From the NCBI GenBank assembly GCA_030447685.1, contig JAUJOK010000021.1, positions 26,347 to 65,596 of the forward strand: 39,250 nucleotides of DNA. The letters are read 5' to 3'. Numbering within the stretch: position 1 is the stretch's first letter; each line of letters opens with the position of its first letter. The translations under genes were made by a program, and so were the position numbers. Shown here piece by piece: positions 1-7,602 of this stretch. The notes under the pieces were generated by a model that made no database searches, was not told the origin of the DNA, and saw only the letters and a list, made by a program, of their open reading frames with translations. This DNA comes from Armatimonadaceae bacterium. Lineage in GTDB: Bacteria > Armatimonadota > Armatimonadia > Armatimonadales > Armatimonadaceae.

Positions 1-471
1 ACCGGCCACTTCGTTCTGTCCACCATCCACGCCAACGATTCGGCGGGCGCGATCACGCGCCTGATCGATATGGGCGTCGAGCCGTTCCTGGTCGCCTCGT
101 CGCTGATCGCGACGGTTTCGCAGCGCCTGGTGCGTTTGACATGCAGCCGCTGCGCCATGCCCTACCGCCCGGAAGCCGAGCTTGTCGGCGGCCTGGGCTG
201 CGGCGACCTGCTGACCGACCCGAACTTCCAGTTCCAGCGCGGCGCGGGCTGCGATATGTGCAGCCGGACCGGCTATAAAGGCCGCACCGGCGCGTATGAG
301 ATGATGGAAGTGGATGCCGAGGTGCAGCGCCTGATCATGGCCCAGGCCACGACGCAGGAGATAAAGGCCGCCGCGCTTTCCGGCAGCCGCACCCTGCGCG
401 AAGATGCCGTTTTGAAGATACGCCAGGCCATTACCACCCCGGAAGAAGTCGCGCGCGTCACGATAGCTTAA
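1..471 (+). CDS. gspE: Type II secretion / type IV pilus assembly ATPase, C-terminal end (5' truncated)
   Basis: This is the C-terminal part of the GspE/PilB hexameric ATPase that drives pseudopilus or pilus extension from the cytoplasmic face. The reading frame is open from base 1 and starts with TGHFVLSTIHANDS, the conserved stretch around the family's His box, so the Walker A and B motifs lie upstream of the window. Two CxxC pairs (CSRC and CDMC) form the tetracysteine zinc site typical of GspE/PilB, followed by GRTGAYEMMEVD and the helical C-terminus. The first in-frame ATG (base 70) is internal and not the start. gspF follows after 4 bases, so the two are co-transcribed and probably translationally coupled. 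GspE and PilB cannot be told apart from this fragment. Confidence 0.93.
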   Translation, partial: TGHFVLSTIHANDSAGAITRLIDMGVEPFLVASSLIATVSQRLVRLTCSRCAMPYRPEAELVGGLGCGDLLTDPNFQFQRGAGCDMCSRTGYKGRTGAYEMMEVDAEVQRLIMAQATTQEIKAAALSGSRTLREDAVLKIRQAITTPEEVARVTIA

Positions 472-475
472 GCCA

Positions 476-1726
476 ATGGAATTTACCTACACAGCCATAC
501 GGGCAGGCGGGGGCACGGTCAAAGAGCGCCTGGAGGCCGACACCGAAGACCAGGCGATCCGCCGCCTCCAGACCCAGGGATATGTCGTGCTGTCCATGGA
601 GGCGGGCGCTGCGCGGCGTACGGGCGCTGGCGGCAGCGGTGGCAGCAGCAAGAGCCTCTCCTTCGGGCCGTCCGGCGGATTTTTGCAGCCGCGTGTCAAG
701 CTGGAACAGGTGGCCGTACTCAGCCGCGAGCTTGCCATCATGCTTGAAACCGGCGTGCCCGTCACCGAGGCGCTGGAATCGCTGGCCGAGCATGCCGACA
801 GCCCGGTCATAAAGAACGCGCTGCTGGCGGCCAATAAAGACCTATCGGAAGGCCGCACGATCTCGCAGGCTATCGAAGCGCACCCGCGCGTCTTTCCCAA
901 GCTGTATGTGGACATGATACGCACCGCCGAAGCGGGCAACAGTCTGGATACGACGCTGGGCCAGGCCGCCGACTATCTGGAGGCGGCCCTGGAGATGCGC
1001 CGCAAGGTGGTCAGCGCGCTTACCTATCCCGCCGTGCTTCTGATTGTCGCTGTTGGGGTCCTGATATTTATGATGACCTATCTGGTCCCCCAGTTCAGCC
1101 AGATGTTCGACCGGATGGGCGCGGCCATTCCGCCCACCACGAAGTTTCTGCTGGCCGCAAGCATCTTTTTGAGAACACACTGGTGGACGATACCCGCGAC
1201 CCTGATCGGGGGAGTGTGGGGCGTGCGCGCCATCCTGGGCACGCCTGCCGGGAAAGACATGGCGACCCGTATTACGCACAAAATTCCGGTAATCGGCGAC
1301 ATCGTCAAAAAGGTCGCGATGGCACGTATGTTGCGAGCATTAGGAACATTGACGGGAACCGGCGTCGCTTTGCTGGTTGCCCTGGAGACTTCGGGCCAAA
1401 CTGCCCAGAATAGTGTATACGAGCGCGCGATGGAGCGGATGCGGACGGACGTGGAGCAGGGCGTCTCCCTGTCCGACGCGGTCAAAAGTACCCGTGTCTT
1501 CCCGCCGATGGTGTGCCAGATGATGGCGGTGGGCGAAAAGTCGGGGCGGCTCAGCAATGTGCTGCTGCGGGTGGCCCAGTTTTACGAGCGGGATGTGGAT
1601 GCACGTTTGAAGATGCTGACGAGCATCGTCGAGCCGGTGATGATCGTCGTGCTCGGCCTGATGGTCGGTTTTATCGCCGTTTCCATCATCTCGCCGATCT
1701 ATTCCCTGGTAGAAGGTGTCAAGTAA
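476..1726 (+). CDS. gspF: Type II secretion / type IV pilus inner-membrane platform protein GspF/PilC
   Basis: This 416-residue polytopic protein is the inner-membrane platform that couples the GspE/PilB ATPase to pseudopilin assembly. Two homologous T2SSF domains are visible. The first begins near residue 74 (VKLEQVAVLSRELAIML, with the LETGVPVTEAL signature); the second begins near residue 277 (MARMLRALGTLTGTGVALL). Hydrophobic segments lie at about 178-205, 235-255 and 385-411, the usual three-helix arrangement. A Gly/Ser-rich linker (about 48-70) separates a small N-terminal domain from the first T2SSF domain. Length is normal for the family. It sits 4 bases after gspE and upstream of three pseudopilin genes. 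Whether the operon works as T2SS or T4P cannot be decided here. Confidence 0.95.
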   Translation: MEFTYTAIRAGGGTVKERLEADTEDQAIRRLQTQGYVVLSMEAGAARRTGAGGSGGSSKSLSFGPSGGFLQPRVKLEQVAVLSRELAIMLETGVPVTEALESLAEHADSPVIKNALLAANKDLSEGRTISQAIEAHPRVFPKLYVDMIRTAEAGNSLDTTLGQAADYLEAALEMRRKVVSALTYPAVLLIVAVGVLIFMMTYLVPQFSQMFDRMGAAIPPTTKFLLAASIFLRTHWWTIPATLIGGVWGVRAILGTPAGKDMATRITHKIPVIGDIVKKVAMARMLRALGTLTGTGVALLVALETSGQTAQNSVYERAMERMRTDVEQGVSLSDAVKSTRVFPPMVCQMMAVGEKSGRLSNVLLRVAQFYERDVDARLKMLTSIVEPVMIVVLGLMVGFIAVSIISPIYSLVEGVK

Positions 1727-1814
1727 AAAATACTGTGAAAGTCGCGCTCAAATGTGGCACGACTATCTGGCAAATGTCCTTGGGAATCAATTCCCGCGCA
1801 TGCAGGAAAGCTTT

Positions 1815-1820
1815 AGGAGG
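1815..1820 (+). promoter_or_regulatory. Ribosome binding site that fixes the gspG start
   Basis: A perfect AGGAGG lies 10 bases before the ATG at 1831. It supports starting the pseudopilin there, just ahead of the prepilin leader, although the frame stays open far upstream through the end of gspF. A small palindrome (GGGAAT-CA-ATTCCC, 1782-1795) lies in the same 104-base gap between gspF and gspG. Confidence 0.8.
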
Positions 1821-1830
1821 CTCAAACGAA

Positions 1831-2280
1831 ATGTTGGCAAAATTGCGGCCCTCGCGCCGTGGCTTCACGCTGATCGAACTGTTGGTTGTTATCGTCGTTA
1901 TTTCGGTTCTGGCCCTGGTGATTGTTCCGAAGTTCTCGAACCAGGGGCGGCGCAGCAAGGAAGCGACGCTGCGAAGCAACCTGTCGCTGCTGCGCAGCGC
2001 GGTGGCGACGTTCCAGGCGGATACCGGTTTATACCCGCTGCAGTTGGCCGACCTGGTGGCGACGGCGGCACCCACCAATGGCGCTGACCCGTCTACCGGG
2101 GCAAGCACGGCCCTGACGGCCAGCGATTGGAAAGGACCGTACATCACGGGCAGCGTGATTCCGAATGACTCTGTATCCGCCAGCGCTTTCAACTATTCGG
2201 TGACGTCGCCGACCATCGGCAAGGTAAGCAGCAGCGCCACCGGCAACGGGCTGGACGGCAGCGCGTACAGCACCTGGTAA
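1831..2280 (+). CDS. gspG: Major pseudopilin, GspG-like
   Basis: This 149-residue prepilin-type protein is the likely major pseudopilin of the operon. The leader is short and basic, with a prepilin-peptidase site RRG|FTLIE: Gly11 precedes the cut and Glu16 is the conserved +5 residue. A hydrophobic helix runs to about residue 33. The following segment (FSNQGRRSKEATLRSNLSLLRSAVATFQADTGLYP) matches the GspG pattern of a long N-terminal helix ending in the DTGxYP turn. The end (DGSAYSTW) is like GspG tails. The start is set by the AGGAGG at 1815. The strong Shine-Dalgarno and the 104-base spacer fit a subunit made in excess over its neighbours. GspG is preferred over a type IV pilin because of the size and the DTGLYP motif. 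Confidence 0.88.
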   Translation: MLAKLRPSRRGFTLIELLVVIVVISVLALVIVPKFSNQGRRSKEATLRSNLSLLRSAVATFQADTGLYPLQLADLVATAAPTNGADPSTGASTALTASDWKGPYITGSVIPNDSVSASAFNYSVTSPTIGKVSSSATGNGLDGSAYSTW

Positions 2281-2324
2281 ACCCTCTGCGTGGTTTCAAA
2301 CGCGCAGGAATTGGTGGAAACAGA

Positions 2325-2768
2325 GTGAAGCCTCTTCTCTCGAAAAAATTGGCCCGGCGGCGAACGCCGGGCCATTTCGGTTTATCGCTGGTCGAGGTGC
2401 TGATCGCCGTCACCATTCTGTCGCTGGCGCTGCTGGCGTATCTGAACGCGGCAGTGGCATCGCGGGCCGCGCTGGATAAAGGCAACTTTAATACGATTGC
2501 CGCGCAGGTCGCCGGGGACAAGATTGCCGAATGCCAGAAGGCGGGCTACGCGAACCTGACGGACGGGACGACGACCTATACTGTCTCCGGCCTGGGGATG
2601 CGGCAGGGACAGATGACCGTGGTGATCGGGCCGATGGACGGCGATTCGGCGAACACGCGCATCAAGCAGGTCGATGTCACCGTTACGTGGGCGGCAGCCA
2701 GCAGCCGGACGCCGCAGACGGCGGGCCGGGTAAAGCAATCCACGCTCATCAGCGAACGACGAAGATGA
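2325..2768 (+). CDS. Minor pseudopilin, GspI/PilV-like
   Basis: This 147-residue prepilin-like protein starts at a GTG (2325). The prepilin site is HFG|LSLVE: Gly19 is the last leader residue and Glu24 the +5 glutamate. The hydrophobic helix runs to about residue 45. The rest has no other recognisable motif beyond the GspI-like pattern of a helix (residues about 45-72, ending AGDKIAECQ) followed by a small beta-rich domain. Minor pseudopilins of this class form the tip complex that primes pseudopilus assembly. The stop overlaps the start of the next pseudopilin gene (ATGA at 2765-2768), so the two are translationally coupled. Assignment to the GspI/PilV group rests on gene order (G, I, J) and length. 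Confidence 0.78.
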   Translation: MKPLLSKKLARRRTPGHFGLSLVEVLIAVTILSLALLAYLNAAVASRAALDKGNFNTIAAQVAGDKIAECQKAGYANLTDGTTTYTVSGLGMRQGQMTVVIGPMDGDSANTRIKQVDVTVTWAAASSRTPQTAGRVKQSTLISERRR

Positions 2769-3373
2769 AAAAACGACACGGCGTAACTCTAATCGAGATA
2801 CTGGTCACACTGACGGTAGTGTCTATGGTGCTGGCGTCCGTCCTGGGCGTCTTCCAGGCGATCATGCGTCAATGGAACGGTCAGGTCAGCCGTTCCAGAG
2901 CTACCCAGGACGCCAATCTGGCGATGGACTTGATGGTCAAAGAGATCGGCGTCTCCCTCAAGTATAAAGACTTTGCCACTGACGGCAAAACGGACTACTT
3001 CGAGCTGCCTGCCGACAAGGATGCCCAGGGCAACTACACGCGCGTGCTTACCGCAGGTCAGTTCATTTATCGCGGCGGCGTCAAATATCGCTTTTATCTT
3101 TCCGACACGACTGGCAGCGCGTCCGCCAGTGGCAACATCCTGTGGCGCGCCGTCCGTGGCTCCTCTCAGACATATACCCCCGACAGCAAGTGGAGCCTTT
3201 TGCCGGGCAGCAATCCGGCGCGCGGCAGGATCGAAAATGTCAGCAACCTGTCCTTCGTCAATATCGGCAGTGACTATCTGGTACGGGTAAAGCTGACGGT
3301 GACGGCCAGGGAAGGCAAGAAAACGTTTTCCCATACGGTGCAGCGCGATGTCTATTGTCAAAACCACAACTAA
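2765..3373 (+). CDS. Minor pseudopilin, GspJ-like
   Basis: This 202-residue prepilin-like protein starts at the ATG overlapping the previous stop. The leader is very short: MKKRHG|VTLIE, with Gly6 at -1 and Glu11 at +5. A hydrophobic helix follows to about residue 30, then ATQDANLAMDLMVKEIG, the amphipathic helix common to GspJ-type subunits. The beta-rich C-terminal part (ILWRAVRGSSQ, NVSNLSFVNIG) matches GspJ/PilW proteins in general shape. It probably caps the pseudopilus with the preceding GspI-like protein. The frame is open further upstream, but the leader, ATGA coupling and neighbouring gene end all favour this start. The next gene begins 26 bases before this one ends. Confidence 0.8.
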   Translation: MKKRHGVTLIEILVTLTVVSMVLASVLGVFQAIMRQWNGQVSRSRATQDANLAMDLMVKEIGVSLKYKDFATDGKTDYFELPADKDAQGNYTRVLTAGQFIYRGGVKYRFYLSDTTGSASASGNILWRAVRGSSQTYTPDSKWSLLPGSNPARGRIENVSNLSFVNIGSDYLVRVKLTVTAREGKKTFSHTVQRDVYCQNHN

Positions 3374-4481
3374 GGCGTCTTCCCGTTCAAACCGGCAGCG
3401 CAGCAGCGTTGCGCAGCGCGGTCATTTCAAGGACCGTGGCAGCGTCGCGCTGTCGGCGATTGTGGCTCTGGGCGTCGTTTTTACCGTTGCGCTGGGCATG
3501 CTGGCTCTGGGGGACAATGTGCAGCGCGGCGGCACGCGCCAGTTGCGCAGCCGGGGGGCCAGAGCTATGGCCCGCGCAGGCGTCGAGTACGGCTACTGGC
3601 AGTACGCCTATAACGGGGTGAGTCTGCCTTTCACCACGACGCGCAGCCTGGGCGACGGCAGGTTCACCACCACCGTCACCGACGACAGCGCCCGTGTCAG
3701 CGGTACTATCAAAGTGGAAAGCACGGGCAGCCTGAGCGGCGTCAGCCAGCGCCTGATCGAAAGAATGCTCGACCCGACCCTTTCCATGAAAGTGTTCGAT
3801 TATGCCCTGGTAAGCCACAAGGCGCTGCTGGCCGATAAGAAGGTGGTCCTGGGTTCCGGTGGCGCGGATGGCGACATCCGGGGCAACGGCGGCCTTTCCC
3901 TGACCAATGCGGCCTCCCAGGTCAACGGCAAGGCCGTCGCGGGCGGCGCGATCAGCATTACCAGTCTCACCGGCAGGAGCGTCCCCAATACGGCGCATAT
4001 TCCCTTCCCCGCCATTGACCTCGCCTATTATAAGGCCATCGCCAACCGAAAATATACCACCGGCCAGATTTGGGTCGGCTTCACCTTTCTTTATCCTGGG
4101 GAGGTTATCTTCGTCGAGGGCGATATTACCTTGAAAGCCGATTCGCTGACGGGCACGGGTTTGATCCAGGGAACGGGGACGCTCGTCGCCACCGGCCTCA
4201 TCAAGTTCGGCGGCAACCTTTCCTACGCGCTTCCGGGTGACAAGCTGGCCTGTCTCGCCGCCAATGGTTTCGATACGGATGTGAATTGCAGTATCGTGGG
4301 TTATTATTATGCCCATAACAGCTCGCTTTCGGCCAAGGCCAACCTGGACAACCGGCTGACCATCACGCAGGGATCGCTGGCGGCGGACGAGGTGGTGTTC
4401 GGCACGGACGGCAGTTCCATCGTCCACGATAACGATATGGTCACCGATCTGGCTTATCTGCTGCATCTGCCCGGCTATTAA
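3348..4481 (+). CDS. PilX-like membrane-anchored protein of the pseudopilus operon
   Basis: This 377-residue protein is the last gene of the pseudopilus operon and overlaps the previous gene by 26 bases. After a basic N-terminus there is one hydrophobic helix (about 33-52, SVALSAIVALGVVFTVALGML) with no prepilin Gly-Glu pair, followed by RGARAMARAGVEYGYW. That AxAGxEYG pattern is seen in PilX_N-type proteins and in the GspK position of such operons. The remainder is rich in Gly, Ser, Thr and short repeats (VVLGSGGADGDIRGNGGLSL, GTGLIQGTGTL) suggesting a beta-helix or bactofilin-like fold. A likely role is a minor component or surface subunit of the machine. No catalytic motif is visible. The exact family is uncertain, but position and N-terminus argue strongly for an envelope-apparatus protein. 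Confidence 0.62.
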   Translation: MSIVKTTTKASSRSNRQRSSVAQRGHFKDRGSVALSAIVALGVVFTVALGMLALGDNVQRGGTRQLRSRGARAMARAGVEYGYWQYAYNGVSLPFTTTRSLGDGRFTTTVTDDSARVSGTIKVESTGSLSGVSQRLIERMLDPTLSMKVFDYALVSHKALLADKKVVLGSGGADGDIRGNGGLSLTNAASQVNGKAVAGGAISITSLTGRSVPNTAHIPFPAIDLAYYKAIANRKYTTGQIWVGFTFLYPGEVIFVEGDITLKADSLTGTGLIQGTGTLVATGLIKFGGNLSYALPGDKLACLAANGFDTDVNCSIVGYYYAHNSSLSAKANLDNRLTITQGSLAADEVVFGTDGSSIVHDNDMVTDLAYLLHLPGY

Positions 4482-4500
4482 GCCGCTTTTGCCCCCCTGC

Positions 4501-4610
4501 CCCCATAAGAACCTCTCCCCCACACTCGGTCTGCCGAGGTGCTCCCCTGCGAGGGGAGAAAGAGGCCCCTGTCCGGTACCTCCATTATTGGGGGCGGAGG
4601 GGGCCATTAT
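4501..4610 (+). repeat. C/G-rich dispersed palindromic repeat between the pilus operon and the HD-GYP gene
   Basis: The 245-base gap 4482-4726 holds runs of C and G and a small hairpin (CTCCCC-TGCGA-GGGGAG, 4542-4558). Bases 4575-4604 match 15700-15729 with only three differences over 30 bases, including the identical 16-mer CCATTATTGGGGGCGG at 4582-4597 and 15707-15722. The element therefore belongs to the family that interrupts the ligase gene near 15.6 kb. It may end transcription of the pilus operon, but there is no U-tract. A GAGGAG ribosome site for the next gene is at 4711-4716. Confidence 0.6.
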
Positions 4611-4726
4611 GCCTTTAACACGCACAACGGCTAAACTCTTGCCGCGAATCTACCGAGAATAATAGCAGGCGGTGAGATACGGCACGGGCACGCACGAAGC
4701 TTAGCCCGTGGAGGAGCAAGAACCGG

Positions 4727-6412
4727 ATGGAGCAAAACCGGAAGGCAGAAGGACAGGCAGTCCTGCTGCGCTGGATCACGCTGGCGGTAGCCACACTGAT
4801 GCTGGTGGACGTGATGCCCTGGACGCAGATCGGCCTGGGCTTTCTTTTCGTGGCGGCGTACAATGGCGTATTGATGTACGGCGCGTCGTCGCCGGAGCGG
4901 TACGCCCGCTGGGGCAACCGGGCCGGAACCTTCGTCTACGGCGCGGATATTCTTGTGTTGTCGCTGGCTATTGCTCAGGGCCGCCAGGACGTATCGAGTC
5001 TGCACTACCTTTTCGCCCTCATCATCGTCTCCGCAGGCTATGTATCCATGCAGCCCCGCCATATCGCCATCGTCATGGGCGGCAGCCTGGCGGGCAACCT
5101 CATAGCCACCGTGGTCGCCGACCGGGGCGAGGACATAACTACCGTGCTGGGGCATCTGGTCGTGCCGAGCGCGGCGCTGCTGGCTGCCGCGCTTCTGACC
5201 GCCTCGCTCTGCTATTTTAAAAAGCGCGACGATGCCATGCAGCGCCGCGACCGCAAGCTGGCTACCCTGCTGGAGTTCGGCACGCGCTTCACGAGCGGCG
5301 AGGATGCCGCCCGTGTGATGGAGCAGACGATGCGGGCCGCTCTGCGGGAAACCGACGCGACGGCGGGTTATATTATGCTGGTAAACCCGGCCACCAGAGA
5401 ACTCACGACCGAACTGGCGGTAAACGTGGACGAGGAGCGTCCGTTTCCCACGCGCCGCGCCTTCGGCGAAGGCATCGAGGGATATGTCGCGCAGACCGGA
5501 AAGCCCCTGGTGCTGGGCCGCGAGCAGCAGGAAAAGGGTAAGGAAGCGGCGGTCGCTCCCGTGGCGGGTGTCCGGTTCGACGGCGAGGCGGCGCTGTGCA
5601 TTCCTCTGGTGGAGGGAGGCGCGAACGGGGGCAGCGTCATCGGCGTCTTCACGCTGATCAACCACCTGCCGGGAAGCCGCTTTCTGGATGAGGACCTGGA
5701 CCTGGTGCGTACCGTGGCGGGTCTGGCGACGATGGCGATTGTCAACGCGCGGCTGTACGAAGATTTGCGCGCCTCCTTCATGTCCTCGCTCCAGGCGCTG
5801 GCGAAGACGCTGGATGCCAAGGACCCCTACACACAGGGCCATTCCTTCCGCGTCTCCGAGCTTTGCGTGATGATGGCGAAAAAGCTGCGTGTCGCGCCGG
5901 ACATTGTCGAAGACCTTCATAACGGCGCGCTGCTGCATGACATCGGCAAGATCGGGACGCCGGATGCGATTCTGAGAAAGCCGGGCCGCCTTACCGAGGA
6001 AGAGTTCGAGATCATGAAGCAGCACACAGTCACGGGCTACGAAATCTGCAAGCCGCTCGGCCTGGGCGAAGGCATTCTGACGCTGATCCGCAACCACCAT
6101 GAGAAGCTGGACGGCACCGGCTATCCGGACGGCCTGAAGCTGGGCGAGCTGCCGCTGCCGCTGCGTATCATCTGCGTCGCCGACGCCTTTGATGCGATGA
6201 GTTCGTCGCGTCCGTACCGCAAGGTCATGGACAGCGCGGTACGCAACGAGCAGCTTAACCGATTTGCGGGAACGCAGTTCGACCCCATCGTCATCGAGAC
6301 GCTCAAAAGTCTGCTGGTTGCCGGGGATCTGGACGAACTGTACAAAGACCACTGGAACACGCACGAGGAGGACGCTGCCGAAACGGCAATGCCTCTGTTG
6401 AAAGTGGCATAG
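4727..6412 (+). CDS. Membrane GAF / HD-GYP domain protein, probable c-di-GMP phosphodiesterase
   Basis: This 561-residue protein has about six hydrophobic segments (residues 12-170), a GAF domain (about 185-345, from KLATLLEFGTRFTSGEDAARV) and a C-terminal HD-GYP domain (about 350-540). The metal-binding HD pair is in LLHDIGKIG (His404, Asp405); a second histidine pair lies in NHHEKLDGTGYP, with the GYP motif at 465-467. DAFDAMSSSRPYR is also conserved. The catalytic residues expected for an active phosphodiesterase are present. HD-GYP enzymes hydrolyse cyclic di-GMP, so the protein probably senses a signal through the membrane and GAF parts and lowers the messenger. It lies between the pilus operon and the RNA-kinase operon, and c-di-GMP commonly controls pili, but a direct link is inference. 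Start ATG has GAGGAG upstream. Confidence 0.9.
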   Translation: MEQNRKAEGQAVLLRWITLAVATLMLVDVMPWTQIGLGFLFVAAYNGVLMYGASSPERYARWGNRAGTFVYGADILVLSLAIAQGRQDVSSLHYLFALIIVSAGYVSMQPRHIAIVMGGSLAGNLIATVVADRGEDITTVLGHLVVPSAALLAAALLTASLCYFKKRDDAMQRRDRKLATLLEFGTRFTSGEDAARVMEQTMRAALRETDATAGYIMLVNPATRELTTELAVNVDEERPFPTRRAFGEGIEGYVAQTGKPLVLGREQQEKGKEAAVAPVAGVRFDGEAALCIPLVEGGANGGSVIGVFTLINHLPGSRFLDEDLDLVRTVAGLATMAIVNARLYEDLRASFMSSLQALAKTLDAKDPYTQGHSFRVSELCVMMAKKLRVAPDIVEDLHNGALLHDIGKIGTPDAILRKPGRLTEEEFEIMKQHTVTGYEICKPLGLGEGILTLIRNHHEKLDGTGYPDGLKLGELPLPLRIICVADAFDAMSSSRPYRKVMDSAVRNEQLNRFAGTQFDPIVIETLKSLLVAGDLDELYKDHWNTHEEDAAETAMPLLKVA

Positions 6413-6467
6413 AGCGCCCCTTCCCTGAAGGAACCGGGCTTCGGGGCCAGGCGGGGTAAAATTCGCT

Positions 6468-7598
6468 ATGCCCGCCGCCGAAGAACCACGCGCCGCTTTG
6501 CCGCCGGAATGGCAGCCCGGCCTCGACGCCCTGCGCGCCCTGCCGGACGGCGCGGCGGCGCTGCTAATCGGGGCGACAGACCGGGGCAAGACGACTTTTG
6601 CTGCACTGGCCGCCCAGGCGCTGGCCGCCGAGTTCGAGCGCATTGCCGTCGTGGATGCGGACATCGGGCAGTCTGAGATCGGGCCACCGGGCACGGTCGG
6701 TGTGGCCTGGGCGGATGTGCGGACGCCTCGTCTCCATGATCTGAAACCCGCCGCCCGCTTTTTTGTTGGGTCGTTCACGCCCATCAGCGCGGCATTGGAG
6801 CATGCCGTCGCCACGGCCCAGGCCACGCGCTGGGCGCGTGCCGGGCGTGCGCGCCGCATTCTGGTGGATACCACCGGATTTGTGGTGGGGCCTGCCGCCC
6901 GCCGCCTGAAGGTCGCCAAAGCCACCCTTGCCGCCCCTGCCCTTATTCTCGGTATCGCCCGCGACGGGGAACTGGACGCTTTGCTTACGGTTCTTGCCGC
7001 TGCCACGGGTGCCCAGGTTCTCGCGCTGCCGGTTCCGAACGCGGTTCAGCGCAAATCGCAGACATTCCGGGCGACTCGCCGGATGTCGCGCCTTTCCCAG
7101 GCGCTGGAAAATGCGCGCGAGATGGCGCTGCCGCTTGCCGGTATCGTTACGGTCGGCGTGACTCTGGGCACGGGACTGCCGCTTCCGCCGCACCTGGTCC
7201 GCTGGACGGCGTCCGCGCTGCGCCTGCCGGTGGCGTATGCCGAGCAGGGGGAAAGCGCGCTGAGTGTGTATCTGACAGGAGGCGCTCCCCGCACCGGAGG
7301 CGGCGCGCGGTCCGGCTGGGAGGCGAACGCTGCTCCCGTCGCCGAGCATTTCGGGGTTCGCACCGTGCGTGTTCTGTCGCTCGCCGCCCACGAGGGGCTT
7401 CTCGTCGGCCTGCACGATGAGCGGGGTCTTCTCCTGTCGGTCGGGCGCTTCCTTGACCTCGACCCGGAGCGCCGCGAAATAACCGTTTCCGCCCCTCCGC
7501 CCGCCCTTCCCGAACGTATCCGCCTTGTCGCTTTTGGCCGTGTTCGCGCCGCACCGGACGGCAGCGCAGGTTCCGAGGTCAGGCCCGGCGAAATCTAA
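6468..7598 (+). CDS. Clp1/Grc3-type polynucleotide 5'-hydroxyl kinase
   Basis: This 376-residue P-loop protein has the Walker A motif GATDRGKTT (Lys41) and, about 30 residues later, VVDADIGQSEIGPPGTVG. That block is the signature of the Clp1_P domain of Clp1, Grc3 and NOL9, which phosphorylate RNA 5'-hydroxyl ends. VDTTGFVVGP (about 131) fits the family's next motif. A C-terminal region without clear similarity follows residue 300. These kinases act in eukaryotic and archaeal RNA processing; bacterial members are known but sparse. The stop is 4 bases before argS, so the two are co-expressed, which suggests RNA or tRNA end processing (inference). The start ATG 55 bases after the HD-GYP gene lacks a strong Shine-Dalgarno site. 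Confidence 0.85.
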   Translation: MPAAEEPRAALPPEWQPGLDALRALPDGAAALLIGATDRGKTTFAALAAQALAAEFERIAVVDADIGQSEIGPPGTVGVAWADVRTPRLHDLKPAARFFVGSFTPISAALEHAVATAQATRWARAGRARRILVDTTGFVVGPAARRLKVAKATLAAPALILGIARDGELDALLTVLAAATGAQVLALPVPNAVQRKSQTFRATRRMSRLSQALENAREMALPLAGIVTVGVTLGTGLPLPPHLVRWTASALRLPVAYAEQGESALSVYLTGGAPRTGGGARSGWEANAAPVAEHFGVRTVRVLSLAAHEGLLVGLHDERGLLLSVGRFLDLDPERREITVSAPPPALPERIRLVAFGRVRAAPDGSAGSEVRPGEI

Positions 7599-7602
7599 CC
7601 GT

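Noticed and set aside
1752..1775. Sigma-54-like TGGCAC upstream of gspG
   Set aside because: The -12 GC element is not at the required spacing (TCTGG instead of TTGC).
4631..7006. Long minus-strand open frame opposite the HD-GYP and RNA-kinase genes
   Set aside because: Arg/Ala/His-rich shadow of two clear plus-strand genes with no start signal or motif.
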